Source: Kribbella catacumbae DSM 19601 (GTDB lineage Bacteria > Actinomycetota > Actinomycetes > Propionibacteriales > Kribbellaceae). From it: a stretch of DNA of 64,000 bases. The notes beneath the pieces were generated by a model that had not been told where the DNA came from, did not search any database, and was given only the letters and a program-made list of their open reading frames with translations. Positions 44,789 to 51,553 of this stretch are shown piece after piece (position 1 is the first letter of the stretch; the number at the start of each line of letters is the position of its first letter). The stretch covers positions 1-64,000 of the forward strand of contig NZ_AQUZ01000048.1 in the NCBI RefSeq assembly GCF_000372465.1. Reading direction: 5' to 3'. Both the position numbers and the translations under genes were made by a program.

Positions 44789-45315
44789 TGGGCTCCGACC
44801 CCGCGTTAGCCGGCGCCTCGGCCGTGGCCCTGACGGGTCTGGCCGAGGCTTACCGGCCGCGGCCGGTCACGCCGTTGATGCCGTGGCGGTTCACCGGGCG
44901 GCTGGTCAAGCCCTACGTGATCACCGCGCGAGGGCGATCCTGGGACGACCAGATGGTGGCGGCGGCCAGGACCACCGCCACCCGGCAACTGGAGTTCGAC
45001 GACGCGATGGGCGCCGTCGGGCTCGCCGTCGTGGTCCTGCACCTGGGTGACGACGGCATCTACCTGGTCGTTCAGAGCTGGGCGAAGGACTTCCAGTCGC
45101 GGCTGAGCATCTTCAGCGGCATCGAGGTCGATGACCTTCGCCCGTCTCCGATCGGGGTCGCGCCCTGCGTCTGGGAACAGGAAGTCCTCAGCCACGAGCG
45201 GGCGTCGTACGTGAACCACATCCTGAACGCCGAGGTCGACGTCGAGACCTGGCTGGACGACTGCCTGGACACCCGCCCGGCGCCGAGAGCGGACGGGATT
45301 CCGTCCGGCACCTAG
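44788..45315 (+). CDS. Uncharacterised protein coupled to pepN
   Basis: 175 residues whose ATG shares a base with the pepN stop, so the two are translated together. The sequence has no signal peptide or membrane helix. Residues such as MPWRFTGRLVKPYVITARG and YLVVQSWAKDFQSRLSIFSG suggest a compact alpha/beta protein. The family was not recognised and no function is proposed. Its last four bases overlap the stop of the convergent serine hydrolase gene. Confidence 0.7.
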   Translation: MGSDPALAGASAVALTGLAEAYRPRPVTPLMPWRFTGRLVKPYVITARGRSWDDQMVAAARTTATRQLEFDDAMGAVGLAVVVLHLGDDGIYLVVQSWAKDFQSRLSIFSGIEVDDLRPSPIGVAPCVWEQEVLSHERASYVNHILNAEVDVETWLDDCLDTRPAPRADGIPSGT

Positions 45316-46448
45316 CGTCTGGGGCAGATGGCGTTGTCGATCAGCTTCACCGACGCGCCTTCCTGCGCGAAGATGACCTCCATCGAGTCGTACAGCTGTG
45401 ACGCCATCGCCACCACCGCGCTGCGGCGACCGTCCCGTGTGATGCCCAGGCGGGTGCGGTAGCCGATCTGGTCGCCGCCTGGGATCCAGATCGTGCCGCC
45501 GCAGGACAGGTCCCGGGAAAAGAGGCCGAGGCCGTACCGGGCGCCCTTCCAAGGCTCGATGACCTCGCCATTCACCTCGACCGTGCGGGTCATCTCGGCA
45601 AGCTGCTTGGGGCGGAGCAACCTCCCGCCGAACAGGGCCCGCTGGAATGCGTCGAGATCGGCCAAGGTCGAGATGAAGCCGCCGGATGCGTCGGCGTCGA
45701 TCAGCTCGGTGGTGTCGGTGTACGGCTCCCCGGCCGCGAACCTGGTGTAGCCCTTGGCGTGCGGTGCACGGATCCGCGGGTCCCTGCCAGGCCAGTAAGT
45801 GTGGTGCATCCGGAGCGGGCGGATGATCCGGCGCTCCACTTCGGCGTACCACGCCCGGCCGGTGACCGCCTCGATGACCAGACCGACCATGTTGTACCCG
45901 GTGTTGGAGTACGCCCAGCCCTCGCCCGGCTGGAAGTCCGGCGGATGGCGCAGCCCGGCCTTCACCACCTCTTCCTCGGAGCGGGTCAGGTACCGGCGCT
46001 GGTAATACTGCTCGGCATTGTCGATGGCCGGGAAGTTCCCGTCGTAGATCCCGGCCGTGTGCTGGAGCAAATGCCGGATGGTGATCCGGTCGCTGTCATA
46101 ACCATTGCCCCGGACGAATCCAGGCAGCCATTTCTCGACCGAATCGTCCAGCCTCATCCGTCGCTCGCCGACCAGCTGCAGCACCACCGTCGCCACGAGC
46201 GTCTTGTTGGTGCTGCCGATCCGGAAGTAGCCTTCTGCCCGGACCGGCCGGCCCGTGGCGAGGTCGGACACTCCGCTGACAGCGGTCCGCGACCCGGCCG
46301 GTATCGTCGTCCGCGCCTGTACTCCGGTCACGCCGACCGCGCGGATCGCGTCGGCATCGTGCTGCAGCGTCGATCCACGGCCGGCCGCCGCGGGCGCCAT
46401 CGGGACCAAGGCCAGGATCAGTACTGCGATCAGAAACTTGGTTCTCAT
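45312..46448 (-). CDS. Secreted serine hydrolase, D-Ala-D-Ala carboxypeptidase/beta-lactamase class C type
   Basis: 378 residues from the ATG at 46448, with GGAGGGG upstream. A Sec signal peptide (MRTKFLIAVLILALVPMAPAAA) is followed by a class C fold with Ser-x-x-Lys in RIGSTNKTLVA, Tyr-x-Asn in WAYSNTGYNMVG and a final HxG-like element in GGDQIGYRTRLG. The enzyme probably trims peptides or hydrolyses esters outside the cell. The upstream region holds a strong operator cluster at 46531-46590. Confidence 0.88.
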   Translation of the reverse strand: MRTKFLIAVLILALVPMAPAAAGRGSTLQHDADAIRAVGVTGVQARTTIPAGSRTAVSGVSDLATGRPVRAEGYFRIGSTNKTLVATVVLQLVGERRMRLDDSVEKWLPGFVRGNGYDSDRITIRHLLQHTAGIYDGNFPAIDNAEQYYQRRYLTRSEEEVVKAGLRHPPDFQPGEGWAYSNTGYNMVGLVIEAVTGRAWYAEVERRIIRPLRMHHTYWPGRDPRIRAPHAKGYTRFAAGEPYTDTTELIDADASGGFISTLADLDAFQRALFGGRLLRPKQLAEMTRTVEVNGEVIEPWKGARYGLGLFSRDLSCGGTIWIPGGDQIGYRTRLGITRDGRRSAVVAMASQLYDSMEVIFAQEGASVKLIDNAICPRR

Positions 46449-46530
46449 CAGCGATTTACCCCTCCGATTGGTTAGGCATTGACGCCATGCAATCTCCCGT
46501 GGGTAATCGGCACCATCGCCCGCACACCCG

Positions 46531-46590
46531 GACAGTGGTAGCGCATGCGCTACCGGTGACATTCAAACAATTGAATGGTAGCGCACTGTC
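46531..46590. promoter_or_regulatory. Operator cluster with GGTAGCGC half-sites
   Basis: GGTAGCGCATGCGCTACC at 46537-46554 is an exact 18-base palindrome. A third half-site, GGTAGCGC, lies at 46577-46584, and between them ATTCAA/TTGAAT forms another palindrome (46561-46576). The outer ends GACAGTG and CACTGTC also pair. LacI-type regulators of actinobacteria bind palindromes of this GC-centred type. The cluster lies between the divergent starts at 46448 and 46725. Confidence 0.65.
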
Positions 46591-46724
46591 GTGGACCGGT
46601 CGCAGCCCGCGAACTGCCGTCCCACAACGAGATTCTCACCACGTGACAAGGGCTCACTTTTGCGGCTGCTCGGATTAAGCTGACCGGGATTATTCACCCG
46701 CCAGACATGGAGAGGGCCTTTGTC

Positions 46725-47528
46725 GTGACACACGTGGATGACCGGACAGGTCGGACCCGTGCCGGCGGCCGGGCGTTGCGCAGTGGCGGCGACAGCCGGG
46801 TAGCTGCCCGTGCCGGACGCGCAGTACCGACGAAGGATGTCTCTGCAGCCCAACTCGAGCGGGAAGCGGAACGCGCCGAACGGCGGGCGGCGACGCGTGC
46901 AGCGGGACGGTCTGCCCGGAAGAAATCGAAGCGGTCTCACAGCGCGGTCGGAGCCGCGATCGTCGCGGGTGCCGCGATGGTCGCGACTTTTGCTTTCATC
47001 CTCACGAACGGCGGATCGTCGACCCCGCAGACCAGCGACAACCCGCCGCCCGTCGTGGCCCCGCAGACCTCGGCTCCGCCAGCCTCGGCGAGCCCCAGCG
47101 GGAACCCCGCCCCGGCGGCCAGCACCGTCAAGGCCGATCGCAAGCCGCCCGTCGCTCCCGTGACCACCGCGGCGACCACGACCACGCCGAACACTGGCCC
47201 GCAGTCGCCCGTCTTCCGGCGCGGCCAGTGGATCGCAGTGATCGACAAGTACCCGACCGACGCCGGCATGGAAGCCGACCAGCTCGCCAAGCAGCTCGCC
47301 GGCAAGATGATCGCGGCCGGCGTACCGGCCAGGGCGATGCTGCTCAACGGGCAGTACCCAGGCGTGGCGAACAGCAACCTCCAGGCGGAGACCGGTGCGT
47401 GGGTGGTCTACCTCGGCCCATTCAAGTCCGCGGAGGCAGCACTGAACGTCTGCCAGGAGCCGAAGACGCAGCAGGCCTATGGCAGCCTCGCGTGCCCGAC
47501 GTACGAGCCGGCAGCCGCACCCGGCTGA
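46725..47528 (+). CDS. Membrane protein with SPOR-like C-terminal domain
   Basis: 267 residues from a GTG at 46725, chosen because GGAGAGGG lies eight bases upstream; an ATG six codons earlier has no ribosome site. About 70 basic residues (a Lys/Arg-rich helix) precede one membrane segment (AVGAAIVAGAAMVATFAFIL). A Pro/Ser/Ala linker then leads to about 100 residues: QWIAVIDKYPTDAGMEADQLAKQL through WVVYLGPFKSAEAALNVC, which follows the strand-helix pattern of SPOR domains that bind denuded peptidoglycan. The role is probably at the wall or division site. Confidence 0.72.
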   Translation: MTHVDDRTGRTRAGGRALRSGGDSRVAARAGRAVPTKDVSAAQLEREAERAERRAATRAAGRSARKKSKRSHSAVGAAIVAGAAMVATFAFILTNGGSSTPQTSDNPPPVVAPQTSAPPASASPSGNPAPAASTVKADRKPPVAPVTTAATTTTPNTGPQSPVFRRGQWIAVIDKYPTDAGMEADQLAKQLAGKMIAAGVPARAMLLNGQYPGVANSNLQAETGAWVVYLGPFKSAEAALNVCQEPKTQQAYGSLACPTYEPAAAPG

Positions 47529-47656
47529 TCTGAAACGTCGCGCTACCGCCTCGTACTGGGTCGACGGCTACGACTGGCGCGCTCGGCTCTGGACGTCGTT
47601 CACGTTCCGGTTTCCGGCAGCTGACCAGGCGGTTCAATCGGACCCGCTGACCACCT

Positions 47657-47905
47657 CTCGCGACGCCTGCTCCGCTACGCCCGCTGCATCGCGGATGGAC
47701 GGTAGGCGCCGGCGCTCGTGAAAGGTGGCGCGTGCCGGCGGCCCGCGACGCCCGCTCCGCTGCGCTCCGCCCGCTGCATCGCAGGTAGATGGCTGGCGCT
47801 GCTGCTCATGCGGGGTGTGCCGGCTCGCGACGCCTGCTCCGCTGCGCTACGCGGGCTGCATTTGCGGATAGACGCCTGTGCTGGTGAGGGCAGAGCACCC
47901 GCCGG
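47657..47905. repeat. Three tandem units of an 85-bp repeat (orientation A)
   Basis: Units start near 47657, 47744 and 47825 with TCGCGACGCC-like sequence, then CTGCTCCGCTGCGC and GCTGCATCGC. The reverse complement of this unit is the repeat seen at 48540-48980, so one family is arranged in two arrays facing each other. The segment between holds a long hairpin. No gene was recognised in 47529-48979 on either strand. Confidence 0.75.
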
Positions 47906-48174
47906 ACGGCTGGTGAGTCTGCTGCGATGCGCCTCGTCGGCTCTGGCGCTCCGGCGGGTGATCGGGCCCTTCCTGGAGTGACCATCAGCGCGGATCGCCA
48001 GCCTGGACAAGCCGCCGACGTCGCCAAACCCGTGCCGAGCGCCACACTTTCGGCTGCGAACCCCAAAGCGAAGGTGAGCGCGTGGTCCCGGCTGGGAACC
48101 GCGTCTGGTGTTGGTCGGCCCGCGGGGGATCAGGCAGTCGGTAGCGGACCTGCATGGCGAAAGCCGCGCAGGGG

Positions 48175-48264
48175 CGGACGGCCACCACTATCGAACCTCG
48201 CGAGCAAACGCTTCCCTTCGGAGTGTCGGGGCCTCGGGGCGGGTTCGGTAGTGGTGGAGGTCCG
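48175..48264. repeat. Long hairpin between the two repeat arrays
   Basis: CCACCACTATCGAACC (48182-48197) pairs with 48242-48257 with one mismatch, and CGGAC/GTCCG extend the stem to 48175 and 48264. The loop contains AGCAAACGCTTCCC followed by TCGG and GTGTCG, which recurs at about 58361-58405. Confidence 0.72.
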
Positions 48265-48372
48265 CGTCTCGCGTGTACGAGGGCGTCATCGGTGGGTTCG
48301 GCTGGTGTTTGCCTGCCAAGAACCGTGGGCTCAACCTCGCCTGGCGGGGTTCGCGCCCTGTTAGACGAAGGG

Positions 48373-48406
48373 GGAAACCCACCTTGGAGGGGGTAACCCA
48401 CCTTGG
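48373..48406. repeat. Short direct repeat AACCCACCTTGGAGGGG
   Basis: The 17-base unit occurs twice in a row between the hairpin and the second array (about 48374-48407). Its GGG/CCC composition recalls the valS hairpin but is not the same sequence. Confidence 0.55.
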
Positions 48407-48539
48407 AGGGGCTGACCTCCCAGCCGCGTAGCCACCGCCTAGGCGGCGGTCTTGGCGTCGGCGCCTGACTCAGCACCCGCCGCCCGCCGCCACCCGCCAC
48501 TCGCCACTCGCCCGCCCGCCGCTGCCCGTCGCCCGCTGC

Positions 48540-48980
48540 ATCGGCAAGCGATGCAGCTGGCGGAGCGGAGCAGGCGTCGCAAACGGTCCCGCGTCTTACC
48601 CAGGACGAGTTCCGGCGCCAGCGTCAGCATCCAACCAGCGCTGCAGGCGTCGCGCGCCGACTCGCGTCCTACCCAAGACGGGTCCGGTGCCGGCGCCAGC
48701 GGCCGGTCAGCGATGCAGCAGGCGGAGCAGACGTCGCGAGCCGTCTCGCGTCTTACCCAGGACGAGGTCCGGCGGAGCGGAGCGCAGCAGACGTCGCGAG
48801 CCGGCCCCCGTCTTACCCAGGAGGAGTGCCGACGCCAGCGTCCAACCAGCGATGCAGCCGGCGCAGCGCAGCAGACGTCGCGAGCCGACTCTCGTCCTAC
48901 CCAGGACGAATACCGGCGCGAGCGCCAGCATCCAACCAGCGATGCAGCTGGCGGAGTGGAGTGGAGCAGGTGGCGCGGGC
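48540..48980. repeat. Tandem units of the 85-90 bp repeat (orientation B)
   Basis: Five or more degenerate units share GCGATGCAGC, GGCGGAGCG, CAGACGTCGCGAGCC and TACCCAGGACGA, at roughly 48548, 48702, 48770, 48850 and 48938. Some units lack internal parts. They are the reverse complement of the array at 47657-47905. The array ends at the stop codon of the DUF5130 gene. Long open frames run through it because of base composition but are broken between units. Confidence 0.75.
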
Positions 48981-49378
48981 TACTGCTGGTGCGGTTCCTT
49001 GGCGTGTACCAGTGGCGCCTGGTGCGCGTGGTCGCCCAGTTGCTGGATGCCGGTGACGAGGCCACCGGTCAGGTCGCCGGCGGCGAAGGATGTCTGCATC
49101 GCTAGCGCGGCCAGACCGGCCGACGTGTCCGTCAGCTGGCGCCGGGCGTTCGCGCCGGTGACGATCTCCAGCCGGCGACCGGCGGGGTCGACGTACACCA
49201 GGACGCTGTTGTCCGGGTCGTCCAGCTCGTTCAGTAGCTCCAGGGCGAACGGGCGCGTCTCGGAGTCGGCACCGCCGACGTACACGGAGAAGTGCAGACC
49301 TGACGCGGTCTCGGCGTGCCGGACGGCGCGCTCGATGTCGTAGAGCTGTTCCGGGGTGAATGCGTCACCAGCTGGCAC
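48980..49378 (-). CDS. DUF5130-like protein
   Basis: 132 residues from a GTG at 49378, with GGAGG five bases upstream. The start overlaps the end of the CtaJ-like gene by 14 bases. FTPEQLYDIERAVRHAETASGL and FALELLNELDDPDNSVLVYVDPAGRRLEIVTG resemble the TPM-like fold of the DUF5130 family, which is often found beside ctaJ in actinobacteria. There is no signal peptide or membrane helix. The molecular role is unknown. Confidence 0.68.
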   Translation of the reverse strand: MPAGDAFTPEQLYDIERAVRHAETASGLHFSVYVGGADSETRPFALELLNELDDPDNSVLVYVDPAGRRLEIVTGANARRQLTDTSAGLAALAMQTSFAAGDLTGGLVTGIQQLGDHAHQAPLVHAKEPHQQ

Positions 49379-49640
49379 TTGCGCCTCCGGTCGTACGGGC
49401 GACGCCGGTGGCGGTCGCGGTGGTGGTGCCGGCCGGGAGCTCGGGCAGGCTGGCCGGGTCCGGCTTGGTGGCCGTCGGGCCGCCGATCCAGACCGGTGGC
49501 GCCCACCAGGACAGGCCCGGACGGTAGCGAGGGCCCTTCGCGATCGAGGAGGCGAAGACGAGCAATGCCAGCACCGCCACGACCAGCGCCGGAATGCCGA
49601 CAAACACCAGCAAGGTGTGGCCGGAGAGCTGAGTGATCAC
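49365..49640 (-). CDS. Small membrane protein, probable aa3-type cytochrome oxidase subunit CtaJ
   Basis: 91 residues from a GTG at 49640. One membrane helix (LLVFVGIPALVVAVLALLVFA) is followed by GPRYRPGLSWWAPPVWIGG, a signature recalled from small subunits named CtaJ in actinobacterial respiratory complexes. The Thr/Ala-rich tail ends in the overlap with the DUF5130 gene. The rest of the oxidase operon is not in this window, so the name is tentative. Confidence 0.58.
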   Translation of the reverse strand: MITQLSGHTLLVFVGIPALVVAVLALLVFASSIAKGPRYRPGLSWWAPPVWIGGPTATKPDPASLPELPAGTTTATATGVARTTGGASASW

Positions 49641-49665
49641 GGGCAGCAGCCTAGTACGCAGACAG

Positions 49666-49703
49666 CCGCGCCCGTTCCGGGGCCTCATCCGGAACGGGCG
49701 CGG
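49666..49703. terminator. Strong terminator after the M15-like gene
   Basis: CCGCGCCCGTTCCGG pairs exactly with CCGGAACGGGCGCGG across eight bases. It starts 20 bases beyond the stop of the gene at 49723-50226 on the minus strand and isolates the CtaJ/DUF5130 pair. Confidence 0.85.
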
Positions 49704-49722
49704 AGAGTGAAGAAGTGCGGGG

Positions 49723-50226
49723 TCAGCAGCCGCCGCAGTTGTAGTACGTGATGTCCCAGTGGTTGCCTTCGTTCGCGTAGATGTTGCCCGCGCCGGAGCG
49801 CCACTGCTGGGCGCCGTCACCCCGGTCGGCGATCCGCGTGAAGGTGTTGCGGATGTAGTTGCTCACGCAGGTGTAGACGGAGATGTCGACCTTGTAGCCG
49901 TTGCGGTGGCTGTAGGTGCCGCTCGCATGGCCGGTCTCGGTGCCGCCGGTGATGTTCACCGCGCACCCACTCGCCTGCTTCAGCGTGCGGACGCCGTACA
50001 CGGTGGTGTCGTTGATGTTGGTGAACGACGTGCAGGTGGAGTTGTTCCAGTCGGAGCAGTTGCCGCTGGAAGACCAGGTGATGCCGGCCGCACGGAAAAT
50101 GGCGGTCGCCTGCGAGTGGGTCATCTTGGTGACGGCCGACGCCTGCTCGATCACCATGACGCCGGGCAGGAACCCGACGAGCAGGGCGACCAAGGGCACG
50201 GTCACGCGACGGAGAAAGGACTTCAC
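49723..50226 (-). CDS. Secreted protein with M15 peptidase-like zinc motifs
   Basis: 167 residues from a GTG at 50226, with AAGGAG upstream. A signal peptide (KSFLRRVTVPLVALLVGFLP) is followed by a cysteine-rich domain. SHRNGYKVD has the spacing of the M15 zinc motif HxxGxAxD (with Lys for Ala), and NEGNHWDITYY near the end could supply the other histidine ligand. M15 enzymes cut D,D- or L,D-peptide bonds in peptidoglycan. The short length and six or more cysteines suggest a disulfide-bonded extracellular enzyme or an inhibitor-like relative. Confidence 0.65.
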   Translation of the reverse strand: MKSFLRRVTVPLVALLVGFLPGVMVIEQASAVTKMTHSQATAIFRAAGITWSSSGNCSDWNNSTCTSFTNINDTTVYGVRTLKQASGCAVNITGGTETGHASGTYSHRNGYKVDISVYTCVSNYIRNTFTRIADRGDGAQQWRSGAGNIYANEGNHWDITYYNCGGC

Positions 50227-50371
50227 GAGGGACTCCTTGAAACTCGGGGCGGAAGGTTTCAAAGAGTGCCATTCCCTCGAAAGTTATTCACCAAACGTGA
50301 ACAGCCAGTGCCCTGACTACGTGGAGCCGAACCGAGGGCAGTCGGCTCGGCTCCACGTCAGGGGGCGCCGG

Positions 50372-50968
50372 TCAGAACCGGACGTCAGAGCACTGGTAGA
50401 ACGCGTTCCCCGTGTCGGCGATCGTCCAGACCGCCAGGATCATGTGCCGACCGGTCCGGCTCGGCACCGTGCCGGTGTGGGAGGAGTCGGCGGGCGGCCG
50501 CGCGCCACCCAGCGACTTGGTCAGGAACGGCGTCAGGTCGAGCGCCGACCGGGTCAGCGGCGCACTCTGATTCCAGCCCTGCTTGGTGATGTAGTACTTG
50601 AAGTCCGTGGTGGCGTGCGCCGCGGTCAGCCGCCACTTGAAGGTGTAGCTCTGGCCGGAGGTGAGCTGCGTGGCCGGCCAGGCGCCACCGCGCTGGTCGT
50701 TGAGCTGGTCGAACTGCGAAAGGCCGGCCGAGCAGAGTTTGCCGTCGACTGGACCGCTTGACGGGAAGCCTTTCGGTCCCTCGACGCTCTGCGGTTCCCA
50801 CTGGATCGGGCCGCAGTTCTGGACCGTGCCGTTCTGGCAGTGTTTGGCGCGACTGATCGGCGCGGTGGTGAACCCGTGGCCATAGGCCAGTGGAATGGAC
50901 GTGGAGACCGTCAGAGCCAGTGCTCCGACAGCGATTCCAGCCACACTGAGTTTGCGTGCTCGCAACAT
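50372..50968 (-). CDS. AA10 lytic polysaccharide monooxygenase
   Basis: 198 residues from the ATG at 50968, with AAGGAG upstream. The signal peptide ends before His31 (LAYG-HGFTTAPISRAK), which becomes the N-terminal copper ligand. The second ligand is His118 in RLTAAHATTDFKYYIT. Cysteine pairs and WTIADTGNAFYQCSDVRF near the end complete the catalytic domain. No binding module is attached. The enzyme oxidatively cuts chitin or cellulose outside the cell. A palindromic promoter lies about 60-100 bases upstream. Confidence 0.94.
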   Translation of the reverse strand: MLRARKLSVAGIAVGALALTVSTSIPLAYGHGFTTAPISRAKHCQNGTVQNCGPIQWEPQSVEGPKGFPSSGPVDGKLCSAGLSQFDQLNDQRGGAWPATQLTSGQSYTFKWRLTAAHATTDFKYYITKQGWNQSAPLTRSALDLTPFLTKSLGGARPPADSSHTGTVPSRTGRHMILAVWTIADTGNAFYQCSDVRF

Positions 50969-51028
50969 GCGGACACTCCTTCTGATTCCCGATTGTGGGG
51001 GCGGAGGGGAATGAAGGAAGGCGCCTTC

Positions 51029-51067
51029 GTTGACAATAGATAACAACCGTTCAAATCTATTGTCAAC
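51029..51067 (-). promoter_or_regulatory. Palindromic promoter/operator of the LPMO gene
   Basis: GTTGACAATAGAT and ATCTATTGTCAAC are exact 13-base arms around a 13-base spacer. On the minus strand the far arm holds TTGACA and the near arm TATCTA 18 bases later, so the -35 and -10 boxes fall inside the two arms. A repressor bound here would block the promoter fully. The expected start of transcription is about 60 bases before the ATG. Confidence 0.72.
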
Positions 51068-51126
51068 AGCTCGTGAGCACCCGTTCACTTTCCGCAAGCC
51101 GAACCGGGCGGCCCGCTGGCCGCAAC

Positions 51127-51206
51127 GACGCCGGGCTGAGATCGTCCCGGACCACGGCGTGAAGGATTTTTGCCGCTCCGTGGCAAAAATCCTTCACGCG
51201 GGTCAT
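51127..51206. repeat. Dispersed 80-bp repeat with 18-bp perfect hairpin, copy 2
   Basis: The stem at 51157-51174 and 51182-51199 and the loop GCTCCGT are identical to those at 34001-34043, and flanking bases on both sides match too. The copies lie 17 kb apart. Confidence 0.88.
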
Positions 51207-51244
51207 CCGTCCGCCCTCCTGCCGGTACTCGCCAGCCCGACAGC

Positions 51245-51380
51245 ACCTGATCATTCGCCCCCTTTTGCCCACCCCACAGCCCGTCCACCTGTTCATTCGC
51301 CCCCTTTTCACCCTCCGATGCAGCTACGGCCACCGGCTCGCGGCCCTGAGGGTGAAAAGGGGGCGAATGAACAGATAGGT
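51245..51380. repeat. Hairpin with 27-bp arms plus a partial copy
   Basis: The arm at 51289-51315 (CTGTTCATTCGCCCCCTTTT and on) is complementary to 51348-51374; the outer ACCT/AGGT also pair. A partial direct copy of the left arm, ATCATTCGCCCCCTTTT, lies at 51250-51266. The gap 50969-51553 has no recognisable gene. Confidence 0.78.
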
Positions 51381-51553
51381 GAGGGCAGGCGGCGCCGTCG
51401 CTCGTGGCGCTGGTCCGGCGGGACTCGCAGGGCCGGCCAGCGCGCCGACCCGCCCCACGCTGCACCTGATCGGGCTCAGCCGACCGCCACCTGTCCTTGA
51501 CCAAGTGACGCTTCACCTAACTGAACGGCATTGCCGCTGGCCGCGGTGGGCTG

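Noticed and set aside
47657-48980. CRISPR array
   Set aside because: Units are degenerate, lie back to back without unique spacers and no cas genes are present.
48452-49105. Long plus-strand frame through the 48.5-49.1 kb array
   Set aside because: Runs into the DUF5130 gene on the other strand; units have indels and no start site is present.
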